This document shows positions 1 to 6,708 of a stretch of 19,137 nt of DNA, in pieces. The position numbers and the translations under genes are program-made. The stretch comes from CAYJPV01 sp964396055 (GTDB lineage: Bacteria; Acidobacteriota; Vicinamibacteria; Vicinamibacterales; JAKQTR01): assembly GCA_964396055.1 (NCBI GenBank), contig CAYNDV010000087.1, positions 1-19,137 of the forward strand. The letters are read 5' to 3'. The notes below the pieces were generated by a model. The model saw only the letters and a list, made by a program, of their open reading frames with translations, was not told the DNA's origin and ran no database searches. The first letter of the stretch is position 1. Each line of letters opens with the position of its first letter.

Positions 1-55
1 TAGCCTCTAGCCTCTAGCCTCTAGCCTCTAGCCTCTAGCCTCTAGCCTCTAGCCT
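1..55. repeat. Perfect heptanucleotide tandem repeat (TAGCCTC, 7.9 copies)
   Basis: Seven complete TAGCCTC units plus six bases of an eighth stand in an uninterrupted head-to-tail array, with no mismatch. It starts at the first base of the window, so the true array may be longer to the left. Because the unit is 7 bases and contains TAG on both strands (TAGCCTC, and GAGGCTA joined to the next unit), any 21 bases of it place a stop codon in all six reading frames. The remnant permease frame on the minus strand terminates inside it. There are no spacers, so this is not a CRISPR. It looks like a short tandem repeat prone to slippage. Confidence 0.97.
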
Positions 56-375
56 GCGCACGGGAACGGCCGGCCGCGAAGCCCGCCACGCCGGCAGCGC
101 CCCGGCCAGCAGCGCGGCCACGATCGCGGTGGCGGCGGTGAAGAGCAGCGGCCCCCCGTCCAGGCGTTGCCCCGCGCGCACGACCACGTTCAGGCTGCTG
201 CGCTGAAAATCCGCCAGTGCGTCACACGATCGCTGCGACGCCGTCCAGTCCGCCAGGTCGTGGACCGAGACCTCGAGCCGCGCCCGAGGCCCAGGGCGAT
301 CACCGCAGACACCGCGAGGCCCGGGTCGCGGACGAGTGACCGGACGCTGGCCCGCCAGTCGCTCGGAGTGATCAT
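35..375 (-). pseudogene. Decayed ABC transporter permease (FtsX/MacB family, acidobacterial type), frameshifted and internally deleted
   Basis: Reading leftwards from an ATG at 375, the first 31 residues (MITPSDWRASVRSLVRDPGL, then AVSAVIALGLG) match the opening of acidobacterial MacB-like permeases: a short cytoplasmic helix, then the start of the first membrane segment. Near 283 the frame is lost. A different frame carries on with SVHDLADWTASQRSCDALAD, which resembles the conserved block just after that first membrane helix in these permeases. A few residues later comes one hydrophobic segment (LLFTAATAIVAALLAGALP) ending in AWRASRP, as in the last or a central helix. Full-length family members are roughly 400 to 800 residues, so most of the periplasmic domain and the other helices are missing. 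The final residues (RLEARG) and the TAG at 35-37 are supplied by the heptamer repeat. No partner ATPase gene is visible. The family call is from remembered motifs, and the product is almost certainly non-functional. Confidence 0.6.
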
Positions 376-581
376 GCGGATGCTCCCGGGGGCGGGTTGG
401 CTCGTGCGCCCGGCGGCTGGCAAGCTGCGGGGCCAGACCAGGCGGCTGAGGACTTAGACGAACCGGCCAACCGGTCCGATCACCCGGCTGGCCCCATCTG
501 ACGCCCAGGCCGGGCCCCGGAGTCGTCAGGGGTGATTCCGAAGGAAACCCGAAGGTCGCTGGCCCCTGGGCCTCACCTAGA

Positions 582-3170
582 ATGAGCCCCATGACACGCG
601 CGGCCCTGGTCCTCCTCACGCCTGTCCTCGCCTGTCACGTCGCCTCGGCCATCCTTCCCCTGGCTGGGGCGCCTGGCGTCACGCGCCCCTTCGATGAACC
701 CGACGCGGCGGCCGCCTACTACGCGGCGCGGCGCCAGCCGGCGACGCCGGCGATCGACCCGCGGGAACGGTACCGCCGGGCCGCCGATCAGACGGCGGCC
801 ATGCCCCGCTACAGCACGGCCACCCGCCGGCGGCTGCCCTCCCTGCGCGATAGCGGCGTGGTGACGACACCGCCGGCCCGGCCCGGCGATCCGGCCGCTG
901 CGACCCTCGACGCCTGGGAACCGCTGGGGCCGGGCAACATCGGGGGCCGGACACGCGTCGTCGCCATCGATCCGGCGAACCCGGATCGGATGTACGCCGG
1001 CGGCGTGTCGGGCGGGGTGTGGAGGACCGATGACGCCGGGGGGCGGTGGCAGCCGATCGGCGATGCGATGGCCAATCTCGCGGTGAACGCCATGGCGATG
1101 TCACCGCGCGACCCACGGGTGATCTACGTGGGCACCGGCGAGGGGTATTTCCGCGAGGACGTCCGCTACACGGGCCTGCCGCTGCGGGGCGGCGGCATCT
1201 TCGTCACGACCGACGGCGGCAACGCCTGGCGGCCGCTCCCGTCGACGGCGGGGCCGGACTTTCATTTCGTGAACGACCTGCTCCTCAGCCCGCGTGACGA
1301 TCGCGTGATCTACGCCGCCACGCGCACGGGCGTGTGGCGTTCGCGCGATCGCGGCGATACCTGGTCGCGCATCCTCGCCGTAACGGTGCGCGGCGGCTGC
1401 CTGGATCTCGCGCTCCGCACCGATCAACCGGCTGATGTGCTGTTCGCCGCGTGCGGGACCTTCGAGCAGGCCACGGTCTACCGCACCCTCGACGCCGCCG
1501 GCAGCGCCGCATTCGTCCCGGTGCTGGCCGATCCCGGCATGGGGCGCACGGCGCTCGCGATCGCGCCCGGCCGGCAAGGCACGATCTACGCCCTGGCGGC
1601 GAGCAACGTGCCCGGCCCCAACGGCCTGTTCGAGCAGGCCCTGCACGCGGTGTTCCGATCCGACGACGGTGGAGCCGCGGGCACCTGGGCCGCGCAGGTC
1701 CGCAATACGAACGCCACGAAGCTGAACACGCTGCTGCTCACCAACCCCATCGCCGCGTCCTACCGTGACTGCCGCGTCGCCGAGCGCGATGCGTACACGC
1801 CGATGGGCTGGTACGTGGCGTCGCTGGCCGTGGATCCGGCGGACGCCGAGACGGTGTGGGCGGCGGGCGTGGACTGGTTCCGGTCGCGCGACGGCGGCCG
1901 CACCTGGGGCGTCGTCTCGCAGTGGTGGCAGTCGGGTGTGCCGAGTTTCGCCCACGCAGACCAGCACGGCCTGGTGTTCCACCCGGCCTACAACGGCACG
2001 ACGAACCAACGGGCGTTCGCGCTGACCGACGGCGGCATCTATCGCACCGACAACGCCCGCGGCGCCGACGCGCGCGACGTGTGCACGCCGGCGTCGATTC
2101 AGGTGGGCTGGACCTCGCTGAACCACAACCTGGGCATCACGCAGTTCTACCACGGGCTGCCCTTCCCGGATGGCACCGCGTATGTCGGCGGCACCCAGGA
2201 CAACGGCACGCTGCTGGGCACAGCGGCGGCCGGCATCGACGGCTGGCGCAGCCTCTACGGAGGCGACGGCGCGTACGTGGCCCTCGACGCGGCTGACCCG
2301 GCCATCCTCTGGGTGCAGACCCAGTGGGCCAACATCCTGCGATCCGAGGACGGCGGGCGCACCTTCGCGAGCGCCACGGCGGGCCTTGATCCCCGTGTCG
2401 GTTCGAACCTCCGCGGGCAGGACGGCTCCTTTCTGTTCATCACCCCCCTCGTCGCCGATCCGGTCAGGCCGGGCGTCGCCTGGACGGGCGGCCGGTACCC
2501 GTACCGCCTCGACGGGGTGGGGCGCGATCCGCGCGAGGGGGCCGGGGTTCCTCGCCGGAACAGCCCGCCGGGAGACGATCGCGAATCCACGCCATCCGCC
2601 GGCGGCGCGATCTGGCAGCGCGCGGGTGATGCCCTGCTCGACAACGGCCTTACCAGCGCCATCGCCGTCGCGCCGTTCGACCCGGGACACGTGGCGCTGG
2701 GCAGCACCACCGGACATCTCTACACGACGACGGACGGCACGCTGCCGCCTCGAACCATCCGATGGGGCACCTCGCAGCCGCGGGCGGGCTGGGTGACGTC
2801 GGTGGCCTACGACCCCGGCGACCCGGCCATCCTCTATGCCACCTACGGCGGCTTTGGCGGCCCGCACGTCTTCGTCAGCGTCAATGGCGGGCGCACGTGG
2901 CGGGCCCTCGACGGCATCGGGCTCGAGAGCCTGCCCGACGTGCCGGTGCACGTCGTCGTGCCGGACCCGGGCCGGCCCGCGCGCCTTTACCTCGGCACCG
3001 ACATCGGCGTGTTCGTGTCGGACACGGGCGGCGATCGGTGGAGCGTGGAGAACACCGGCTTCGGCGCCATCGTCACCGAGTGGCTGGCGCCCCTGCGCAC
3101 GCCAACCGGCGAACGATGGCTCTTCGCCTTCACGCACGGCCGCGGCGCATGGAGAGTGCGGCTGCCCTAG
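582..3170 (+). CDS. Exported sortilin/VPS10-type BNR-repeat beta-propeller protein
   Basis: This 862-residue protein starts with a signal peptide (hydrophobic stretch about residues 6-30) and is expected outside the cytoplasm. A GPGNIGGRTR block at 116-125 opens the propeller. It is followed by many Asp-box/BNR motifs of the form S/T-x-D-x-G-x-x-W: near residues 149, 210, 253, 360 (longer loop), 434, 588, 766 (SVNGGRTW) and 813. The C-terminus ends with THGRGAWRV, a common closing strand. Such proteins are annotated as WD40/YVTN/BNR-like or glycosyl-hydrolase-like. I see no catalytic residues that identify a substrate, so no enzyme activity is claimed. There is no Shine-Dalgarno sequence before the ATG at 582 or before an in-frame ATG at 591. 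A TAGAAT hexamer at 578-583 could be a -10 box driving a leaderless transcript from 591, in which case the protein is three residues shorter. It converges on the next gene with a 56-base gap. Confidence 0.85.
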   Translation: MSPMTRAALVLLTPVLACHVASAILPLAGAPGVTRPFDEPDAAAAYYAARRQPATPAIDPRERYRRAADQTAAMPRYSTATRRRLPSLRDSGVVTTPPARPGDPAAATLDAWEPLGPGNIGGRTRVVAIDPANPDRMYAGGVSGGVWRTDDAGGRWQPIGDAMANLAVNAMAMSPRDPRVIYVGTGEGYFREDVRYTGLPLRGGGIFVTTDGGNAWRPLPSTAGPDFHFVNDLLLSPRDDRVIYAATRTGVWRSRDRGDTWSRILAVTVRGGCLDLALRTDQPADVLFAACGTFEQATVYRTLDAAGSAAFVPVLADPGMGRTALAIAPGRQGTIYALAASNVPGPNGLFEQALHAVFRSDDGGAAGTWAAQVRNTNATKLNTLLLTNPIAASYRDCRVAERDAYTPMGWYVASLAVDPADAETVWAAGVDWFRSRDGGRTWGVVSQWWQSGVPSFAHADQHGLVFHPAYNGTTNQRAFALTDGGIYRTDNARGADARDVCTPASIQVGWTSLNHNLGITQFYHGLPFPDGTAYVGGTQDNGTLLGTAAAGIDGWRSLYGGDGAYVALDAADPAILWVQTQWANILRSEDGGRTFASATAGLDPRVGSNLRGQDGSFLFITPLVADPVRPGVAWTGGRYPYRLDGVGRDPREGAGVPRRNSPPGDDRESTPSAGGAIWQRAGDALLDNGLTSAIAVAPFDPGHVALGSTTGHLYTTTDGTLPPRTIRWGTSQPRAGWVTSVAYDPGDPAILYATYGGFGGPHVFVSVNGGRTWRALDGIGLESLPDVPVHVVVPDPGRPARLYLGTDIGVFVSDTGGDRWSVENTGFGAIVTEWLAPLRTPTGERWLFAFTHGRGAWRVRLP

Positions 3171-3197
3171 CGCCCGCGCGCCCGGGCTGGCGGGCGC
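3170..3197. terminator. Possible bidirectional hairpin between convergent genes
   Basis: GCGCCCGC at 3170-3177 is the exact reverse complement of GCGGGCGC at 3190-3197, leaving a 12-base loop. It lies in the 56-base gap between two convergent genes and touches the plus-strand stop codon. There is no T-tract on the plus side (a C-run follows), so calling it a terminator rests on position and stem strength. GC-rich genomes often use such U-less hairpins or Rho. Confidence 0.35.
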
Positions 3198-3226
3198 CGT
3201 CCCCCCCGGCACCCGGCTGGCGGCGC

Positions 3227-4249
3227 CTAACGGAACACCGCCCGCCCACGCAGCGACGTGATCACCCGCGCGTCGACCCAGTACGTGTCGGGGTTGCCGT
3301 TGCGCGGGCTGACGTGCAGGGCGCGAAGCCCGTCGGCGGTCAGTCGGTCCGGCCGATCCAGCCGGTTCGCCATGAAGAAGAAGTACCTGCCATCTGGGCT
3401 GACGTAGGGCGAGTACTCGAGCGCGCTCGCCGAGTTGATAGCCGGACCGAGATTGATCGGCTCGCTCCACACGTCGTCCGGGCGGCGGAACGTCACGTAG
3501 TAGTCACACCCGCCCAGCGTGTCGTCGCGCCCGTCCGTCGGCACGATGAGGTAACTCTCGTCCGGCGCGACGAAGGCATTGTACTGCGACCGGCCGCTGT
3601 TGACCTGCGGCGGCAGCTTCTCGGGCGCACGGTACATCCCGTCCGCCAGCCGGGCGCGCCAGATGTGGCTGATCCGGCTGCCGCGTTCCTCGCGGGTGAA
3701 GTACAGCGTGCCGTCGCGCGTCAACGACGGGAAGTACTCGGCCAGGTCGGTGTTCACCGGGGCGCCCAGGTTGCGGGGCTCGCTCCAGCCGCCGGGCGTG
3801 CGCGTCATCACCCAGATGTCCTGGTTCCCGGCGGGCACGCCGCGGGCGGGGTCGGGCCGCGTGGACAGGAAGAAGAGGCGGGAGCCATCGGCCGACAGCG
3901 CCGGCTCGAGGTTCAGGTACCGCGGGTCGTCGAGGTGCGGCACGACGGCGGGACTGCTCCACCGGCCGTGCTCCAGCCGGGTCACCAGAACCGTCGTGTA
4001 CTGGTAGGCTGGCCCCGACACGCCGAAGTAGATCTCGCGGCCGTCGGGCGCCATCGCAATGTCCCGATCGACTCCGCCGGTGCTGACGATGCCCGGTGCG
4101 AACAACTCGGGTGTGTCGCCCGGCGGGCGCTGCCCCAGGTACGGGCCGCCGGGCGTGGTCCCGGACTGCCCGGCCGGGACGCCCGCCGTCAGCCAGGCCG
4201 CCACGGCCACGACCAGCCCGATCCCTGCCACGCGTACCGCGATCCTCAT
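3227..4249 (-). CDS. Exported PD40/WD40-like beta-propeller protein (TolB-type repeats)
   Basis: This 340-residue protein has an N-terminal signal peptide (MRIAVRVAGIG followed by a hydrophobic core to about residue 26). The body carries repeated PD40 motifs: DIAMAPDGREIYFGV, PALSADGSRLFFLS, PSLTRDGTLYFTRE, FVAPDESYLIVPTDG and SPYVSPDGRYFFFMA. Between them are the W-S/EP-x-NLG strands (GGWSEPRNLG, DVWSEPINLG) typical of the family, giving about five to six blades. Known relatives are periplasmic or secreted and act as binding scaffolds; no catalytic site is visible. An ATG at 4273 would add eight residues, but the ATG at 4249 has a GGAGG six bases upstream and gives the better signal peptide, so it is preferred. 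It lies downstream of the retropepsin-like gene on the same strand, with a strong hairpin between, so it may be transcribed separately. Confidence 0.85.
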   Translation of the reverse strand: MRIAVRVAGIGLVVAVAAWLTAGVPAGQSGTTPGGPYLGQRPPGDTPELFAPGIVSTGGVDRDIAMAPDGREIYFGVSGPAYQYTTVLVTRLEHGRWSSPAVVPHLDDPRYLNLEPALSADGSRLFFLSTRPDPARGVPAGNQDIWVMTRTPGGWSEPRNLGAPVNTDLAEYFPSLTRDGTLYFTREERGSRISHIWRARLADGMYRAPEKLPPQVNSGRSQYNAFVAPDESYLIVPTDGRDDTLGGCDYYVTFRRPDDVWSEPINLGPAINSASALEYSPYVSPDGRYFFFMANRLDRPDRLTADGLRALHVSPRNGNPDTYWVDARVITSLRGRAVFR

Positions 4250-4255
4250 GGCGCG

Positions 4256-4260
4256 CCTCC
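4256..4260 (-). promoter_or_regulatory. Ribosome binding site GGAGG selecting the 4249 start
   Basis: CCTCC on the plus strand reads GGAGG on the coding strand, six bases before the ATG at 4249. The alternative in-frame ATG at 4273 lies upstream of it and cannot use this site. Confidence 0.7.
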
Positions 4261-4333
4261 GGGATGCGAGCATAAGGGATCACGGCGGCACGCGGGTGTT
4301 CGAATCGCCTTCGACAGGCAAACCGAACCACCA

Positions 4334-4372
4334 CCGCGGGCCCCGGGGCCCGTCTCCGCTCAGGGCCCGCGG
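4334..4372 (-). terminator. Strong hairpin just after the retropepsin-like gene
   Basis: CCGCGGGCCC at 4334-4343 pairs perfectly with GGGCCCGCGG at 4363-4372 (10 base pairs, 19-base loop). On the minus strand it begins four bases after the TGA at 4376-4378. The downstream side is only weakly T-rich (ttcggttt). A 14-base perfect palindrome, GGGCCCCGGGGCCC (4338-4351), overlaps the 5' arm, so two mutually exclusive folds are possible. The position suggests a terminator or attenuator separating this gene from the PD40 gene downstream. Confidence 0.5.
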
Positions 4373-4375
4373 CGA

Positions 4376-5818
4376 TCAGGCCCCCGGCGGGGACGGCCGC
4401 TCCAGCACCAGGCGCCCGGCGCGGAAGTTGAGGTGCACCCGGTACGGCCACAGAATCGGGTTGCCGAGCAGGCCCGCCGCGTAGCGCCCGGGAATCACGT
4501 TCAACATCCCCATCGTGAACTCGTGCACGCCCTGGCCGGGCAGCGCCAGCGGGCCCAGCGTCACCGTCACGCCGTCGATGCGCATCGTCTGCTGGGGCCC
4601 CTGCGCGCCCCGGATCCCGGAGGTGGTCACCCGTGACGCGTCGGTGCGCGGGCGGAGATGCGCCTGCGAGAAGCCGCCGTCGATGAGGTGCGTCGCCGCC
4701 GCCGTGTCGAGGATGTAGAGCGCGGGCGGCGTCCCGTCCAGCGCGGCGCGGACGACCGTCTGGTCGAAGAGGTACAGCGGCACATCGGCCACGACCGAGC
4801 CTGGCCGCAACGAGCCCGTCAACAGGTCCGGTTGATCCAGCGGGGCCAGGCACATCACGTTGGCGCCGGCGTCGAGCGTGACGTTGAACCGCTTGAGCAG
4901 TCCGGTCCCAATCAGGCCCCGCCGTTCCCCGCGGAACGACTGCAGGTCGGACACCATCACGGGCACGTGGCGGAAGGTGATGGGGCCCACATCGACGCGG
5001 TCGAGCACGGCGAAGCTCACGGCCGCCGTCCGCGTGCCGACACCCGACGCGGTGGACCCGCCTGTCGCGGCCAGGCCGAGATCCTCCGCCAGCAACGGGC
5101 TGATGGTGAGGAAGTCCGGCGACGCCGAGTCGAGGTCGAAGGGATACTCGGCCTTGCCGTTCACGCGGAGGATCACCCTGCGGATGCGCGGATGGCGGAC
5201 CTCGTCGCTGTGGAGCGGCACGGTCACCAGTCCGCGTGGAGCCTCCATCGCGAACAACCGCACGCCGCCCAGGCCGGCGATCTGGGTGACGTTGTTGCTC
5301 AGCCACGACGGCACGGGCTCGCCGGCGGCGGCAAACCGGCGCTCGATGAGGGCGCGGGCGTCGGCGAGCGCGGCGAGGTCGCCCAGATCCCACACCGTGC
5401 GCCAGTAGTGGCGGGCTGCCTCGGCGTACAAGGTGGCCGACTCGACCGCGGCGCGCAGGTGCAGGACCGCCGCCGCGTTGTCGTTGCGCAGCCGCGCGAG
5501 TCGCCCGGCGCCGTAGCGGGCCTCGGGGCTGCCGGGCGCCAGGGCCAGCGCCCGTGTCAGCAGCGGTTCAGCGTCTTCGACGCGCCCCGCCTTCAGCAGC
5601 GCCAGGCCCCGCCAGGCCAGATGGGCGGCGTCGCCGTCCGGCCCAGCCGTCGAGTCGGCCAGGGCCTCGGCGTCCTGGAAGGCGTTGTCACGGACGAGCA
5701 GGGCCAGGCGCTCCGGCGGCGCCTGGGCTTGTGCCTGCGGCAGGGCCGCCAGCAGGACGGGCAGCGGGAACACCAGGGCAATGAGCCACGGCCACCGGGC
5801 GCGTTTCGGTGCGGACAT
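4376..5818 (-). CDS. Exported TPR protein with two retropepsin-like aspartyl protease domains (altered active sites)
   Basis: This 480-residue protein starts with a signal peptide (MSAPKRARWPW, hydrophobic core to about residue 27, cleavage probably after AQAQA). Residues about 35-160 are Ala/Leu-rich helices of TPR type. Two retropepsin-like lobes follow. Lobe 1 (about 195-330) has the FDLDSASPDF active-site strand with D230-S231-A232 and the lobe-closing GLIGTGLLKRFNVTLD at 301-316. Lobe 2 (about 345-475) has YILDTAAATH with D371-T372-A373 and GLLGNPILWPYRVHLNF. Family members normally carry D-T/S-G; here both triplets end in Ala. The fold is therefore recognisable, but catalysis is uncertain: it may be a degenerate protease, a peptide-binding protein, or active with a variant site. 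The single-chain two-lobe layout recalls pepsin rather than the retroviral homodimer. The ATG at 5818 has GGAGG four bases upstream. The open frame extends further upstream, but that extension lacks family similarity. Confidence 0.82.
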   Translation of the reverse strand: MSAPKRARWPWLIALVFPLPVLLAALPQAQAQAPPERLALLVRDNAFQDAEALADSTAGPDGDAAHLAWRGLALLKAGRVEDAEPLLTRALALAPGSPEARYGAGRLARLRNDNAAAVLHLRAAVESATLYAEAARHYWRTVWDLGDLAALADARALIERRFAAAGEPVPSWLSNNVTQIAGLGGVRLFAMEAPRGLVTVPLHSDEVRHPRIRRVILRVNGKAEYPFDLDSASPDFLTISPLLAEDLGLAATGGSTASGVGTRTAAVSFAVLDRVDVGPITFRHVPVMVSDLQSFRGERRGLIGTGLLKRFNVTLDAGANVMCLAPLDQPDLLTGSLRPGSVVADVPLYLFDQTVVRAALDGTPPALYILDTAAATHLIDGGFSQAHLRPRTDASRVTTSGIRGAQGPQQTMRIDGVTVTLGPLALPGQGVHEFTMGMLNVIPGRYAAGLLGNPILWPYRVHLNFRAGRLVLERPSPPGA

Positions 5819-5822
5819 CCGA

Positions 5823-5827
5823 CCTCC
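5823..5827 (-). promoter_or_regulatory. Ribosome binding site GGAGG for the retropepsin-like gene
   Basis: CCTCC on the plus strand is GGAGG on the coding strand, within GAGGAGGT, four bases before the ATG at 5818. It marks this ATG as the start, rather than more distant in-frame codons. Confidence 0.65.
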
Positions 5828-5869
5828 TCGATGCAGGCAGCATAGACGATGCGCGGTCCCCTCCACGCT

Positions 5870-5896
5870 TCGTTTACGCCTACCGGGGAGAAACGA
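5870..5896. repeat. Short inverted repeat upstream of the retropepsin-like gene
   Basis: TCGTTT (5870-5875) and AAACGA (5891-5896) form a perfect six-base inverted repeat with a 15-base spacer. It lies in the 115-base gap between the methyltransferase stop and the retropepsin-like start, the only relatively A/T-containing patch there. It could be an operator or part of a promoter region. A repeat this short may also be chance. Confidence 0.25.
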
Positions 5897-5933
5897 GGAT
5901 TCTCGAACCCGGGGACCCGCGCCGCGGCGGCCC

Positions 5934-6692
5934 TCAGGGCCGGCGGGCGACGATGAACTCGTAGCTGTAGGCGTGGCCGAACCGGTCGAACATGTCGGCT
6001 TCGTGCGCCAGTTGTTCCAGGAGGGCCGTGGCCTCCTCGTCACCGGTCCAGAGCGCCCGGAAGGCGTCGATGCGGGCCCGCATGGGAGCGTAGTACTCGT
6101 CGCGCCAGCACGAGGGCGGCAGCGTGAAGTGGCCCACGAGGGAGAACCCGGCCGCCTCCACGTCGGAAACCTTGGAGGCGACGGGGGCGATATCGGGATA
6201 CTCGCCCTCCCACCAGGCACGGACCTCCGCCGGCGGGTCGGGGACGATCCACGCGGCCTCGCTGGCCGCGAGATACCCGCCCGGCTTCACGAGCGCGAAG
6301 GCGGCGGCCAGCCCGGCCGTGAACCCGATGCTGTAGAGAGCGCCTTCGGACCAGACGAGATCGAACGACGCCTGCGCGAAAGGCGCCGCGCGCATATCAC
6401 CGCACACGCCGTTGCCCGTGGCGGCGATCCCCGGGCCGCGTGGACCCGCCATCCGGCGGGCGGCCGCCACCTGCCCGGCCACGAACGGCGCGTGCAGGTC
6501 GAAGGCGGTGACGCGGCCTCCGGTGAGGCCTGCCAGGGCCGCCGTGGTCGTGCCCGGCCCGCAGCCGAGATCGAGCACGCGCGGGCACCGCGGCAGGTCC
6601 GGGATCAGCGCGAGGGCCCGGCGCATCGACACGTCGTCGCCGGGCCCGCCGCGGGGCATGCCCTCGTAGAACTCGAAGAGCCGCTCCCACAT
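5934..6692 (-). CDS. Class I SAM-dependent methyltransferase (UbiE/COQ5-like fold)
   Basis: This soluble protein has 252 residues. Motif I, VLDLGCGPGTTT at 39-50, is the glycine-rich SAM-binding loop. The acidic end of strand beta-2 is D65 in VTAFDL, which should hold the ribose of SAM. A motif around FDLVWSEGALYSIGF corresponds to motif IV/post-IV, and LVKPGGYLAASE is the usual beta-5 region. The C-terminal third (EYYAPMRARIDAFRAL) is helical and would set substrate choice, which I cannot name. The ATG at 6692 lies 16 bases after the stop of the M24 peptidase gene, so the two are probably cotranscribed. A GTG one codon upstream (6695) is an alternative start; GAGGG lies just before it. Relatives act on small molecules as well as on quinones, so a menaquinone role is not implied. 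Confidence 0.87.
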   Translation of the reverse strand: MWERLFEFYEGMPRGGPGDDVSMRRALALIPDLPRCPRVLDLGCGPGTTTAALAGLTGGRVTAFDLHAPFVAGQVAAARRMAGPRGPGIAATGNGVCGDMRAAPFAQASFDLVWSEGALYSIGFTAGLAAAFALVKPGGYLAASEAAWIVPDPPAEVRAWWEGEYPDIAPVASKVSDVEAAGFSLVGHFTLPPSCWRDEYYAPMRARIDAFRALWTGDEEATALLEQLAHEADMFDRFGHAYSYEFIVARRP

Positions 6693-6708
6693 CACGCCCT
6701 CGCGCCGG

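Noticed and set aside
1..55. Heptamer array as a CRISPR or telomere
   Set aside because: There are no spacers between units, so it is not CRISPR. Nothing supports a linear replicon end, and TAGCCTC is not a known bacterial telomere repeat to me.
376..581. A small gene or promoter between the permease relic and the BNR gene
   Set aside because: Open frames here are shadows without a ribosome binding site, and no sigma-70 pair is convincing apart from the isolated TAGAAT noted separately.
1101..3470. Long minus-strand open frame (789 codons) opposite the BNR propeller gene
   Set aside because: Its translation is Arg/Ala/Gly-rich without family motifs, while the plus strand encodes clear Asp-box repeats. 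Long antisense frames are expected at this GC content.
2762..4636. 624-codon plus-strand open frame spanning two genes and the gap between them
   Set aside because: It crosses a real stop codon region of one gene and is antisense to two well-supported genes; the composition is low-complexity Arg/Pro/Ala.
5819..6220. In-frame extension of the retropepsin-like gene upstream of 5818
   Set aside because: The ATG at 5818 has a strong ribosome binding site and begins a signal peptide; the extension overlaps the methyltransferase gene in another frame.
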